Assembly (NCBI GenBank): GCA_947504115.1
Contig: CANNGH010000004.1
Coordinates: 62,001-126,000, forward strand
Reading direction: 5' to 3'
DNA: 64,000 nt
Source of the DNA: an uncultured Sedimentitalea sp.
Lineage (GTDB): Bacteria > Pseudomonadota > Alphaproteobacteria > Rhodobacterales > Rhodobacteraceae
Numbering within the stretch: the stretch's first letter is position 1; each line of letters begins with the position of its first letter. Positions 1 through 10,257 of the stretch are shown one piece after another. The notes under the pieces were generated by a model. That model worked only from the letters and a program-made list of their open reading frames with translations, did not search any database and was not told the origin of the DNA. A program made the translations under genes and the position numbers.

Positions 1-649
1 GCCCGTTCAGGTGGTCGAACATCCAGGGTCCGGGATTGGTCTGGCCGGCATAGGGGATCAGGTTGATCGACGTCTTGTCCTTGGCATCGTCCTTTAGAAC
101 GGCATTCACGAATTTTACCGCCGCCGGTCGCAGCGCCGTCATCCGTCCATCATTGCGCATCGATCCCGATATATCCAGCACCAGCGAGATTTCGACATTG
201 GGCACGCGTTCGAGCGCCGCGGCAACGGCCGGAACGGTCAGGGAATCGACGCCGTTCAGATGCATGAAATCGGTGGGCATCTCGGCCCGGGCCTCGGCGT
301 GGACGTTGCGAAAATTGATGCCTTGAGTGACCTTGATCGAGTCCTCGTCGAGATATTGCAACAAGCCGGACGTGTCGAAGTAATCGATCACCACCTCGCG
401 CGGAGGCCTTTTCTGGTTCAGATCGGCGGCGGCCAGAACCGCGCGGTCGAGGGTGGACTGCAACAGACTACGGTCGCGTTCGAACCGCATCAGATCAATG
501 CCGATCCCTGCCATCATCAGCATGAGAATGAACATGTAGAGGCTGAAAATGATCAGCGAACCGCCCTCGTCCCGGCCGAATTCGCGCAGATGTCCGGAGA
601 TCCGTTCGACGACGGGGGCGGTGCGGGTGTCCGGTGGATATTCGGGCAT
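1..649 (-). CDS. TadG-like pilus assembly protein, vWA domain (partial)
   Basis: The reading frame stays open to the left window edge, so only the N-terminal ~216 residues are visible. A short cytoplasmic segment (about 1-35) precedes a hydrophobic stretch rich in Leu/Met/Ile (about 36-52, SLIIFSLYMFILMLMMAG), the TadE/TadG-type prepilin-like N-terminus. A von Willebrand A fold follows, with its metal-site motif DISGSM near residue 155. Tad-family proteins of this build sit in the inner membrane/periplasm and help assemble Flp pili. The start at 649 gives MPEYPPDT; the ATG at 654 is out of frame. It is divergent from the glutamate dehydrogenase gene. The C-terminal part, including any second MIDAS residues, lies outside the window. 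Confidence 0.75.
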   Translation of the reverse strand, partial: MPEYPPDTRTAPVVERISGHLREFGRDEGGSLIIFSLYMFILMLMMAGIGIDLMRFERDRSLLQSTLDRAVLAAADLNQKRPPREVVIDYFDTSGLLQYLDEDSIKVTQGINFRNVHAEARAEMPTDFMHLNGVDSLTVPAVAAALERVPNVEISLVLDISGSMRNDGRMTALRPAAVKFVNAVLKDDAKDKTSINLIPYAGQTNPGPWMFDHLNG

Positions 650-869
650 TGCATGTCTCTTTCGCCAAACGGAAGGCCGTGATCGTCGGATGCGATTTGG
701 TCAGGCCAAGCTTTGTCGGAAAAGATGTCCGAAATCGGGCGAAAACAAAGCGAAACAATGAGGTTCTCGCGGGGTCTATGCAAATCCGCGAGAGCGACGC
801 GGATTGCCGCGGCTTGGGCGCGCAAAGACATGAATTTGTCGCCGCTGTTGCCGAATTTCGGCGCACGGT

Positions 870-877
870 TTAACCAT
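870..877 (+). promoter_or_regulatory. Possible CtrA half-site
   Basis: TTAACCAT lies in the 295-base divergent region between the pilus gene and gdhA. It matches the CtrA half-site recalled from alphaproteobacteria, and pilus genes are frequent CtrA targets. A single 8-base match is weak evidence. Nothing else recognisable was seen in 650-944. Confidence 0.2.
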
Positions 878-944
878 TTCATCATGGAATGACAGTCACA
901 TGAACCGCAGCGCGACTCGCCGCTGCCTCGGGAGGGACCCTTGC

Positions 945-2375
945 ATGACCCAGATCAATGAACCCAGCTTTCGCGAAAGTGTGGACCTGATGTTCAACCG
1001 GGCGGTCGCCCTGATGGACCTGTCGCCGGGGCTGGAGGAAAAGATCCGGGTTTGCAATTCCACTTATACCGTGCGTTTCGGGGTGCGGCTTCGCGGACAT
1101 GTGCACACCTTCACCGGCTATCGCTCGGTCCATTCCGAACATATGGAGCCGGTCAAGGGCGGCATTCGCTATGCGCCCAACGTGCATCAGGATGAGGTCG
1201 AGGCGCTGGCGGCGCTGATGACCTATAAATGCGCGTTGGTCGAGGTGCCGTTCGGCGGCTCGAAGGGTGGGTTGCGCATCGATCCGCGGCTCTACGAGGA
1301 ACGCGAACTGGAACAGATCACCCGCCGTTTCGCCTATGAACTGGTCAAGCGCGACCTGATCCATCCCAGTCAGAACGTCCCGGCCCCCGATATGGGCACC
1401 GGCGAACGCGAAATGGCCTGGATCGCCGATCAGTACGCCCGCATGAACACGACCGATATCAATTCGCGCGCCTGCGTCACCGGCAAGCCGCTGAATGCCG
1501 GCGGCATCGTCGGCCGCGTCGAGGCGACGGGGCGGGGGGTGCAATTCGCGCTGCGCGAGTTCTTTCGCCATCCCGAGGACGTGGCCAAGGCCGGGCTGTC
1601 AGGCGGGCTGGATGGCAAGAGGGTCATCGTGCAGGGGCTCGGGAATGTCGGCTTTCACGCGGCGAAATTCCTCGCGCAGGAAGACGGCGTCGCCATCACG
1701 GGCATCGTGGAACATGACGGCGCGCTGTTCGACCCCGACGGGCTGGATGTCGAGGCGGTGCATCAATGGCTGGTGCGTCATGGCGGGGTTTCCGGGTATC
1801 CCGACGCCACCCATACCGCCGATGGCGCGAAGGTACTGGAAGAAGCCTGCGACATCCTGATTCCGGCGGCGATGGAGGGTGTGATCAACATGGCCAATGC
1901 GCCGCGCATCCGCGCCCCGCTGATCATCGAGGCGGCCAACGGCCCGATCACCGCCGGCGCCGACGAAATCCTGCGGGACAAGGGGGTCCTCATCGTCCCG
2001 GACATGTATGCGAATGCGGGGGGCGTGACCGTCTCGTATTTCGAATGGGTCAAGAATCTGTCGCGTATCCGCTTTGGCCGGATGCAGCGCCGTCAGGAAG
2101 AATCGCGCCACCAACTGGTCGTCGATGAGCTGGAGCGATTGTCGCAAGACAAGAACCTGGGCTGGACGCTGTCGCCCGGCTTCAAGGAGAAGTATCTGCG
2201 CGGGGCCGACGAACTGGAACTGGTGCGGTCGGGGCTGGACGACACGATGCGTATTGCCTATCAATCCATGCGCGAAGTCTGGCACGGTCGGAACGACGTG
2301 CCGGACCTGCGCACCGCCGCCTATATGGTGTCGATCGATCGGGTCGCCGCCAGCTATCGCGCCAAGGGATTGTGA
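945..2375 (+). CDS. gdhA: Glu/Leu/Phe/Val-family dehydrogenase (glutamate dehydrogenase)
   Basis: Oxidative deamination of glutamate to 2-oxoglutarate, or the reverse, in the cytoplasm; 476 residues. The catalytic lysine motif PFGGSKGG is near residue 105 and PAPDMGTGEREM near 147. The Rossmann half carries VIVQGLGNVG (about 227-236), and EAANGPIT and NAGGVTVSYFEW follow. The start at 945 is chosen because GGAGGG at 931-936 sits 8 bases upstream; an in-frame ATG at 900 would add 15 unconserved residues and lacks a site. The C-terminal extension after the Rossmann fold fits the longer alphaproteobacterial form. Substrate preference for glutamate over branched amino acids is inferred, not proven by sequence. 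Confidence 0.88.
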   Translation: MTQINEPSFRESVDLMFNRAVALMDLSPGLEEKIRVCNSTYTVRFGVRLRGHVHTFTGYRSVHSEHMEPVKGGIRYAPNVHQDEVEALAALMTYKCALVEVPFGGSKGGLRIDPRLYEERELEQITRRFAYELVKRDLIHPSQNVPAPDMGTGEREMAWIADQYARMNTTDINSRACVTGKPLNAGGIVGRVEATGRGVQFALREFFRHPEDVAKAGLSGGLDGKRVIVQGLGNVGFHAAKFLAQEDGVAITGIVEHDGALFDPDGLDVEAVHQWLVRHGGVSGYPDATHTADGAKVLEEACDILIPAAMEGVINMANAPRIRAPLIIEAANGPITAGADEILRDKGVLIVPDMYANAGGVTVSYFEWVKNLSRIRFGRMQRRQEESRHQLVVDELERLSQDKNLGWTLSPGFKEKYLRGADELELVRSGLDDTMRIAYQSMREVWHGRNDVPDLRTAAYMVSIDRVAASYRAKGL

Positions 2376-2482
2376 CGGCCACTGGGGCGCACTGCACGCA
2401 ATAGCGAGAAGCCGCATGGCAGCCGGTCGTCATTGCGGATAGGCTCGAATCGACCCTGCCGATTCCACGGAGTTGAATACCC

Positions 2483-2779
2483 ATGAAACGTATTGTCCTC
2501 GCCTTCGCCCTTTTGGCCACCCCGTCCTTCGCGGCCGATACGGCCAGCGAAAGCTGCGCCCATCAGGCCGACATTGTCGCCGCGATCCAGCAGGCCCGGC
2601 TGAACAATGTGTCCGAGGCGGATGTCGAACAGACCGTTCTGGCCAACGGGCCGACATGGCCGGAGAACTACAATGCCGCCATCCCGATCATCGTGCCTTG
2701 GGTCTATGAACAGAAACTGGATGGTCTGCGAGCCCAGGATCTCGCCGATACCTGGAACAAATTGTGCCTCGGCGAATAG
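2483..2779 (+). CDS. Small secreted protein of unknown function
   Basis: A 98-residue protein with a clear Sec signal peptide (MKRIVLAFALLATPSFA, cleavage near 17-18) and a mature part of about 80 residues with exactly two cysteines (about positions 25 and 95), which could form one periplasmic disulfide. GGAG at 2470-2473 precedes the ATG. It sits alone between gdhA and dnaG on the same strand. No family recognised; the body is probably helical (AAIQQARLNNVSEADVEQ). Confidence 0.65.
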   Translation: MKRIVLAFALLATPSFAADTASESCAHQADIVAAIQQARLNNVSEADVEQTVLANGPTWPENYNAAIPIIVPWVYEQKLDGLRAQDLADTWNKLCLGE

Positions 2780-2851
2780 GGCGATGCCACAGCCGAGATC
2801 GCTTCACCCGTGCCAGGAACAGGCCGAGCAATCGGACCGACATGATGTGAT

Positions 2852-4792
2852 ATGAGCCTCCCCCCCGGATTTCTGGACGAATTGCGCAGTCGGTCGAGCC
2901 TGGGTCAGGTCGTCGGTCGCAAGGTCATGTGGGATGCGCGCAAATCCAATCAGGGCAAGGGCGACCTCTGGGCGCCTTGCCCGTTCCATCAGGAAAAGAC
3001 CGCCAGCTTTCATGTCGATGACCGCAAGGGATTTTATTACTGCTTTGGCTGCCACGCCAAGGGCGACGCCATTTCCTTTGTGATGGAAACCGAGAATGCC
3101 GGTTTCATGGAGGCGGTCGAGATTCTCGCGCGCGAGGCGGGAATGGAAATGCCCGCGCGTGATCCCAAGGCGCAGGAGAAAACCGACCGCCGTTCGCAAC
3201 TGGCCGAGATCATGGAACAGGCCGTGCGGTTTTTTCGCCTGCAACTGGCAACAGGTCCGGCCGGCGCGGCACGGGAGTATCTGGCGGGGCGCGGTCTGGA
3301 CGATTCCGTGCAGGAGCGATGGGAAATCGGTTTCGCGCCCGATGCGTGGCGGACGCTTTGGGATCATCTGCGCGGCAAGGGGGTGGCAGAAGACCTGATT
3401 CTGGATGCCGGTCTGGCCAAACCCAGCAGCAAGGGCGGCAAGCCCTATGACACATTCCGCGACCGGATCATGTTTCCGATCCGCGATGCCCGTGGGCGCG
3501 CGATCGCCTTCGGCGGGCGGGCGATGGATCCGAACGATAACGCGAAATACCTCAACTCGCCCGAAACCGCGCTGTTCGACAAGGGCCGCAGCCTGTATAA
3601 CCACGGCGTCGCACGGGCGGCCGCCGGCAAGGGCCAGACCCTGATCGTGGCCGAAGGCTACATGGACGTGATCGCGCTGTCCGAAGCGGGGTTCGCCGCC
3701 GCCGTTGCGCCTTTGGGCACGGCGATCACGGAAAGCCAGTTGCAATTGCTCTGGCGTATCGCACCCGAACCGGTGATTGCACTGGATGGCGATAAGGCGG
3801 GATCGGGCGCGGCGATGCGGCTGATCGACTTGGCTTTGCCGCTTCTGGAAGCCGGGCAATCCCTGCGGTTCGCGCTGATGCCCGAGGGGTTGGACCCCGA
3901 TGATCTGATACGCGCCAAGGGGGCAGGGGCCGTGCAGGACGTGCTCGACCGCGCGGTGCCCATGGTGCGCCTGCTCTGGCAGCGGGAAACCGAAGGCCGG
4001 GTGTTCGACAGCCCCGAGCGCAAGGCGGCGCTGGACAAGGCGCTGCGCGAAAAGATCCGTCTGATCCGTGATCCGTCGATCCGCGCCCATTACGGATCTG
4101 AGATCAAGGCGTTGCGCTGGGAACTTTTTGCACCCCGTCGTCAGGCCGGTCGCGGAAAATGGAGTGGTCGCGCGCCGATACCGACCGCGATGCCAGGCAC
4201 CAAGTCCTCGCTTTTGGTGGCGGCGGGCGATGGCGCACAGGACCACATGCGCGAGGCGGTGATTCTGGCCAGCGCGATTGTCACGCCGCAGGTGATCGTG
4301 GAATTCGAGACCGAGCTTGACTCCATGCCCTTCGCCGATCCGGTGCATGCGCGTTTGCGCGATCTTTTGCTGGCTCACCGCGACGCGGACCGCGACATGC
4401 TGATGCGTGAAATCCGCGACCGGATCGGCGCGCCTGCCCTTGAAAATCTGATGGCGCTGCGCCATGTCGCAATAAGCCCCTGCCTGCGTAACCCCGGCGA
4501 TGTGGACCTGGCCCGTATGATTCTGGCCGAGGAACTCGCGAAACTTCAGGCACGGCGTGGGCTGAACGCCGAGATTGCCGAGGCGGTAGAGGATCTGTCC
4601 GGTCTTGCGGATGAGGCGTTGACGTGGCGATTGCGCCAGGCCGCCGAGGCGCGCAACCGGGCGATGCGAAACCCGCACGAGGACAAGACGGAATACGACA
4701 CCGGCGACAACGGCGCCCGAATCAGCCGCGAGGAACGCGGCGCGCTGGAATCGCTATTGGAGAGAATCAGGTATTCGAAGCCGCCAAAATAG
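2852..4792 (+). CDS. dnaG: DNA primase
   Basis: Synthesises RNA primers for replication, partnering with DnaB helicase. The 646 residues show the N-terminal CHC2 zinc ribbon (CPFHQEKTASF, then YYCFGCHAKGD, about residues 43-73) and a Toprim domain with EGYMDVIAL near 272 and the acidic ALDGDKAG near 310. A C-terminal helicase-interaction region ends in LESLLERIRYSKP. Length is normal. The dnaG-rpoD order is the classic macromolecular-synthesis pairing. rpsU, the usual first gene of that operon in gammaproteobacteria, is not upstream here. Confidence 0.96.
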   Translation: MSLPPGFLDELRSRSSLGQVVGRKVMWDARKSNQGKGDLWAPCPFHQEKTASFHVDDRKGFYYCFGCHAKGDAISFVMETENAGFMEAVEILAREAGMEMPARDPKAQEKTDRRSQLAEIMEQAVRFFRLQLATGPAGAAREYLAGRGLDDSVQERWEIGFAPDAWRTLWDHLRGKGVAEDLILDAGLAKPSSKGGKPYDTFRDRIMFPIRDARGRAIAFGGRAMDPNDNAKYLNSPETALFDKGRSLYNHGVARAAAGKGQTLIVAEGYMDVIALSEAGFAAAVAPLGTAITESQLQLLWRIAPEPVIALDGDKAGSGAAMRLIDLALPLLEAGQSLRFALMPEGLDPDDLIRAKGAGAVQDVLDRAVPMVRLLWQRETEGRVFDSPERKAALDKALREKIRLIRDPSIRAHYGSEIKALRWELFAPRRQAGRGKWSGRAPIPTAMPGTKSSLLVAAGDGAQDHMREAVILASAIVTPQVIVEFETELDSMPFADPVHARLRDLLLAHRDADRDMLMREIRDRIGAPALENLMALRHVAISPCLRNPGDVDLARMILAEELAKLQARRGLNAEIAEAVEDLSGLADEALTWRLRQAAEARNRAMRNPHEDKTEYDTGDNGARISREERGALESLLERIRYSKPPK

Positions 4793-4833
4793 GGCTTTGG
4801 TAAAGAATACTTGGTTAAAAACGGTTACACGGG

Positions 4834-4880
4834 GGTGACGAATCACCTGATCCCGTGAATGATTCGCCCCACGCGAATCA
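4834..4880 (+). promoter_or_regulatory. rpoD leader: two hairpins with competing pairing
   Basis: Hairpin 1 is GGTGA-CGAA-TCACC at 4834-4847. Hairpin 2 is TGATTCGC-CCCAC-GCGAATCA at 4860-4880, a perfect 8-bp stem. CGAATCA occurs at 4839-4845 and again at 4874-4880, so TGATTCG at 4860-4866 could pair with either copy. The Shine-Dalgarno AGGAG (4895-4899) and the rpoD ATG follow 15-26 bases later. The base pairing is directly visible; a regulatory role is inferred. Confidence 0.45.
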
Positions 4881-4905
4881 CCCAGGCACCTTGCAGGAGC
4901 ATTGA

Positions 4906-6891
<1,986 letters not shown>

Positions 6892-7009
6892 GGGACGGCG
6901 GCGTTTTCGCCGGGCCTGATCGTGGTGGACCGTCACGTAACCGTGAATGTGCTGTTCGTGGCGGTTCACTGGACTATGGTTTCCGATAGCTGGTGAAAGT
7001 GAGGACGCG

Positions 7010-7420
7010 ATGAAACATGCGATTGCCGCCCCGATTGTCGCGCTGTTGCTGTGCCTGCCGCAGGTGGCGTCGGCGGATTTCAGCGCCAAACGCGATATGC
7101 GGGTCAGCCGGATCAACGATGCCGTTTTCGAGGTTTATGGCAGCACCGCCGCATCCTCCGGGCGTTACTGGTGCGGTGCAGGCGATTATGCCCGTCGCGC
7201 TTTGAACGCGCCGTGGACGGCGTTGATTTATGTCGTACGGGGCCGCGGCCCCGGCGTGAGTGTCAACAAGCGCACCACCGTCCAGTTCACCCTCGACCCT
7301 AAAGCTGCCGGCCTTCAGCCCGCCGAGGGAAGCTTCATAAGCCTGCCGCTGCGGGTGGGGCGCAGCCAGTCCGTGCAGCTGTCGGTGCAGGATTGCGACC
7401 GCCCGCCGGTCCGATACTGA
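7010..7420 (+). CDS. Exported Cys-containing protein, first of a tandem pair
   Basis: A 136-residue protein with a signal peptide (about 1-21, ending ASA). The mature domain has the signature FEV-YGS, YWCGAGDYARRAL, IYVVRGRGPG and TTVQFTLDP, plus a second cysteine near the C-terminus (VQDCDRP). The neighbour at 7428 carries the same signature, so the two are tandem paralogs separated by 7 bases. The start at 7010 leaves the signal peptide intact; a longer in-frame start at 6947 adds 21 non-signal residues. It probably folds in the periplasm with one disulfide. Function unknown; I do not recognise a named domain with confidence. Confidence 0.7.
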   Translation: MKHAIAAPIVALLLCLPQVASADFSAKRDMRVSRINDAVFEVYGSTAASSGRYWCGAGDYARRALNAPWTALIYVVRGRGPGVSVNKRTTVQFTLDPKAAGLQPAEGSFISLPLRVGRSQSVQLSVQDCDRPPVRY

Positions 7421-7427
7421 GACCGCC

Positions 7428-7847
7428 ATGCGCCGCGTCGCCCTGACCGCCCTCGTTCTGTTGATGTTCTGCTCCGGTGCCGCGTCAGCATGGCGTGCGG
7501 TGAACCGGCAGGAGGTTTTCCCGCTGTCCGACGGCGTGTTCGAGGTGCTCAGCCGCCCCGGTGCCGGACCGGCGCAATTCTGGTGTGCGGCGGGCGATTA
7601 TGCGCGTCGCGTGTTGGATACGGCGGCGGTTCAGCGGATCTATATCCATCGCGGCATTGGGCCAAGCCGGACCCGTACTGACAGCACCGCCGTGCAATTC
7701 GCGCTTATACCGCCACCGGTGGTCGACACGTCGTCGGGCTATTCCCTCTCGCTCGACAGAGTAGGTGAAAACCTGACATCCGCTGCGGCACATCAATATT
7801 GCTATGGTGACGATCCTTTCGAGGATCGCTTCCCCTTCGAGCGATGA
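7428..7847 (+). CDS. Exported Cys-containing protein, second of a tandem pair
   Basis: A 139-residue protein with a signal peptide (about 1-20, ASA) and the same core as its upstream paralog: GVFEVLSRPG, FWCAAGDYARRVL, IYIHRGIGPS, TAVQFALIP. A late cysteine sits in HQYCYGDD. Identity outside these blocks is low, so the duplication looks old. It is probably cotranscribed with the gene at 7010 and with YjbQ 6 bases downstream. The acidic tail (GDDPFEDRFPFER) is not present in the first copy. Function unknown. Confidence 0.7.
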   Translation: MRRVALTALVLLMFCSGAASAWRAVNRQEVFPLSDGVFEVLSRPGAGPAQFWCAAGDYARRVLDTAAVQRIYIHRGIGPSRTRTDSTAVQFALIPPPVVDTSSGYSLSLDRVGENLTSAAAHQYCYGDDPFEDRFPFER

Positions 7848-7853
7848 CGAGCG

Positions 7854-8273
7854 ATGCAGACCGAATTCATTCAGAAAACCGATGGCGCAGGGCTTTACGA
7901 CATCACCTCGGATGTCGCGCGCTGGCTGTCTACATCGAACGCCGCAACCGGACTGCTGACGCTGTTCCTGCGCCATACCTCGGCGTCGCTGCTGATACAG
8001 GAAAACGCGGATCCCGATGTTCAGCGCGATCTTGCCGCATTCATGCGGCGATTGGTGCCACATGCGGATAGTTCGGAAATGTCGTGGCTGCGCCACACGA
8101 CCGAAGGGCCGGATGACATGCCCGCCCATATCAAGGCGGCGCTGCTACCGGTCAGCCTGTCGATTCCGGTGGTGCAGGGAAGAATGCTGCTGGGCACGTG
8201 GCAGGGAATTTACCTGTTCGAACACCGGGACGCGCCGCACACGCGGCGCGTGGCAGCGCATCTGTCTGCCTGA
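7854..8273 (+). CDS. yjbQ: YjbQ/UPF0047 family protein
   Basis: A 139-residue single-domain protein of the YjbQ (secondary thiamine-phosphate synthase-like) family. Diagnostic segments are LFLRHTSASLLIQENADPDV (about 43-62), the conserved HTTEGPDDMPAHIK (about 83-96), and the C-terminal GRMLLGTWQGIYLFEHRD. The conserved His and Asp residues of these motifs are all present. It follows the tandem exported proteins by 6 bases and converges on the dodecin gene. The physiological reaction of the family is not settled; thiamine-phosphate synthesis is a side activity reported for E. coli YjbQ. Confidence 0.85.
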   Translation: MQTEFIQKTDGAGLYDITSDVARWLSTSNAATGLLTLFLRHTSASLLIQENADPDVQRDLAAFMRRLVPHADSSEMSWLRHTTEGPDDMPAHIKAALLPVSLSIPVVQGRMLLGTWQGIYLFEHRDAPHTRRVAAHLSA

Positions 8274-8283
8274 TCGGCATGCA

Positions 8284-8487
8284 TCAATCTTCGAGAATGA
8301 AGGTCACCATAAGGTTGACCTGATATTCGCTGACCTTGCCGTTGCCGACCTGAACCCGCTGTTCCTTGACCCAGGCGCCGGTCACATTGCGAAGCGTCTC
8401 GGAGGCGCGCTCAACCCCCTTCGCCACGGCATCGTCGAAGCTTTGCGGCGATGTGGCCGAAATTTCCGTCACTCTTGCGACACTCAT
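8284..8487 (-). CDS. Dodecin, flavin-binding storage protein
   Basis: A 67-residue protein, the usual dodecin length. These proteins form hollow dodecamers that bind flavins and buffer free flavin in the cytoplasm. Family features seen: SPQSFDDAVAKGVERASETL, the flavin-stacking Trp in VTGAWVKEQRV (about 38-48), and the strand YQVNLMVTFIL near the end. AGGAGG lies just upstream of its ATG on the minus strand. Its position next to the riboflavin genes fits a flavin role, but it is transcribed in the opposite direction. Confidence 0.9.
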   Translation of the reverse strand: MSVARVTEISATSPQSFDDAVAKGVERASETLRNVTGAWVKEQRVQVGNGKVSEYQVNLMVTFILED

Positions 8488-8692
8488 ATCTACCTCCTGT
8501 GCGTGATTTTACCGGCGCGGGCGGTCGCCGACGCCTGTTGAAGGAAACGCGTGCGCCGCCGTGAAGGTTCCATCCGTTGATATGGGGGGTCAAAATCGCC
8601 TCTACCCAATTTCTGGAGTGTCGCCTATAGTTGTGGACAAGTGGCCCCGAGCGACCACAAACAGAGGCGGATTTGATGAGGGGGACCGGCCG

Positions 8693-9160
8693 ATGCGCTG
8701 CCCGTTTTGCGGAAATGTAGACACGCAGGTCAAGGACTCGCGCCCGGCCGAGGATCATGTGGCGATACGGCGCCGCCGGTTCTGTCCGGCGTGCGGCGGG
8801 CGGTTCACAACTTACGAGCGTGTGCAGTTGCGCGATCTCGTGGTGATCAAATCCACGGGCAAACGCGAGGATTTCGACCGCGACAAGCTGGAACGCTCGA
8901 TCCGCATTTCCATGCAGAAACGCCCCATCGAACCCGAACGCATCGACCAGATGATTTCCGGCATCGTGCGACGGCTGGAAAGCATGGGCGAAACGGATAT
9001 TCCCTCCAAGAAGATCGGCGAAATCGTGATGGAGGCGCTGGCCCGGATCGATACCGTGGCCTATGTGCGCTTTGCCAGCGTCTACAAGAACTTTCAGGCT
9101 GCCGATGATTTCGACAAGTTCGTGAGCGAGCTGCACCCGGACGCAGCCCCGGACGAGTGA
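8693..9160 (+). CDS. nrdR: Transcriptional repressor of ribonucleotide reductase genes
   Basis: Zinc-ribbon and ATP-cone repressor of nrd genes. The 155 residues start MRCPFCG; the four zinc cysteines are CPFC and CPAC (about 3-6 and 31-34), followed by [12 protein letters not shown]. The ATP-cone runs from [17 protein letters not shown] to about residue 140. The start at 8693 puts the first zinc cysteine at residue 3, as in the family; longer starts add unrelated residues. The stop overlaps the GTG of ribD (GTGA), so the two are translationally coupled. nrdR-ribD linkage is common in proteobacteria. Confidence 0.95.
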   Translation: MRCPFCGNVDTQVKDSRPAEDHVAIRRRRFCPACGGRFTTYERVQLRDLVVIKSTGKREDFDRDKLERSIRISMQKRPIEPERIDQMISGIVRRLESMGETDIPSKKIGEIVMEALARIDTVAYVRFASVYKNFQAADDFDKFVSELHPDAAPDE

Positions 9161-10257
9161 GGCGCCTCGACCAACGATTCATGGCGCTTGCCCTGTCGCT
9201 GGGACGGCGCAATCAGGGCGCGTGCTGGCCCAACCCGGCCGTGGGGTGCGTCATCGTGCGCGGCGGGCGCATCGTCGGGCGAGGGTGGACGGCGCCGGGC
9301 GGTCGCCCCCACGCCGAGTCGGTGGCTTTGCGGCAGGCCGGTGCGGCGGCGCGGGGGGCAACCGCCTATGTCACGCTCGAACCCTGCGCCCATCATGGCC
9401 AGACGCCGCCCTGTGCAGATGCGTTGATCGGCGCAGGTATCGCCCGCGTCGTCGCCCCGTTCGAGGACAGTGATCCACGCGTTTCCGGCCAGGGTTTTGC
9501 GATGCTGCGCGAGGCGGGCATTGCGGTGACAACCGGCGTGCTGACGCGCGAGGCCGGACACGATCATGCCGGATTCCTCCTGCGCACCGAGCAGGGGCGT
9601 CCGATGGTCACGCTGAAGCTCGCCAGCAGTTTCGACGGGCGCATCGCAACCGCCAGCGGACACAGCCAATGGATCACCGGCCCGCAAGCGCGGCGCCTGG
9701 TGCACGGATGGCGCGCGCGCCATGACGCGGTGATGGTGGGCGCGGGGACGGCGCGGGCAGACGATCCGTCGCTGACGGTGCGCGACCTCGGCATCGACCG
9801 CCAGCCGGTGCGCGTCGTGGTATCACGCCACCTGGACCTGCCGCTATTGGGGAAACTGGCGCGTTCGGCGCGCGACGTGCCGCTGTGGCTGTGCCACGGC
9901 CCCGGCGCAGATGGCGAGCGTATCCGTGCCTGGCAGGGACTGGGCGCGCGGCTTGTCCCGTGCGCGGTCGTGGCTGGCCGCATCGACACGACCGACCTGC
10001 TGCGCAAGTTGGGCGCGGCGGGGTTGACCCGTGTGTTCTGCGAAGGCGGCGGCGCGCTGGCCGCGTCGCTGCTGGCGGATGATCTGGTGGACGAACTGAT
10101 CGGCTTCACCGCCGGGCTGACCATCGGCGGCGACGGCCTGCCCGCCATCGGCGCGCTGGGGCTGGAACGCCTGAACACTGCCGCCCGCTTTCAGCTTCGG
10201 GAAACCCGCGCCATCGGCGGCGATGTGCTGCATCATTGGGTGCGTCCGCAGATCTAG
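9157..10257 (+). CDS. ribD: Bifunctional riboflavin deaminase/reductase
   Basis: Carries out the second and third steps of riboflavin synthesis from the GTP cyclohydrolase product. The 366 residues have an N-terminal deaminase with zinc ligands in PHAESVAL and [17 protein letters not shown] (about 49-90). The C-terminal reductase has [13 protein letters not shown], a [10 protein letters not shown] loop and [13 protein letters not shown]. Start is GTG 9157 within the nrdR stop. Its TAG stop overlaps the TAG of the convergent kpsC in the shared bases CTAG (10254-10257). The remaining rib genes resume only after the capsule operon. Confidence 0.95.
   Translation: MRRLDQRFMALALSLGRRNQGACWPNPAVGCVIVRGGRIVGRGWTAPGGRPHAESVALRQAGAAARGATAYVTLEPCAHHGQTPPCADALIGAGIARVVAPFEDSDPRVSGQGFAMLREAGIAVTTGVLTREAGHDHAGFLLRTEQGRPMVTLKLASSFDGRIATASGHSQWITGPQARRLVHGWRARHDAVMVGAGTARADDPSLTVRDLGIDRQPVRVVVSRHLDLPLLGKLARSARDVPLWLCHGPGADGERIRAWQGLGARLVPCAVVAGRIDTTDLLRKLGAAGLTRVFCEGGGALAASLLADDLVDELIGFTAGLTIGGDGLPAIGALGLERLNTAARFQLRETRAIGGDVLHHWVRPQI

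Noticed and set aside
8631-8640. DnaA-like box TTGTGGACAA before nrdR
   Set aside because: One mismatch from a DnaA box on the reverse strand and isolated; too weak to annotate as a binding site.
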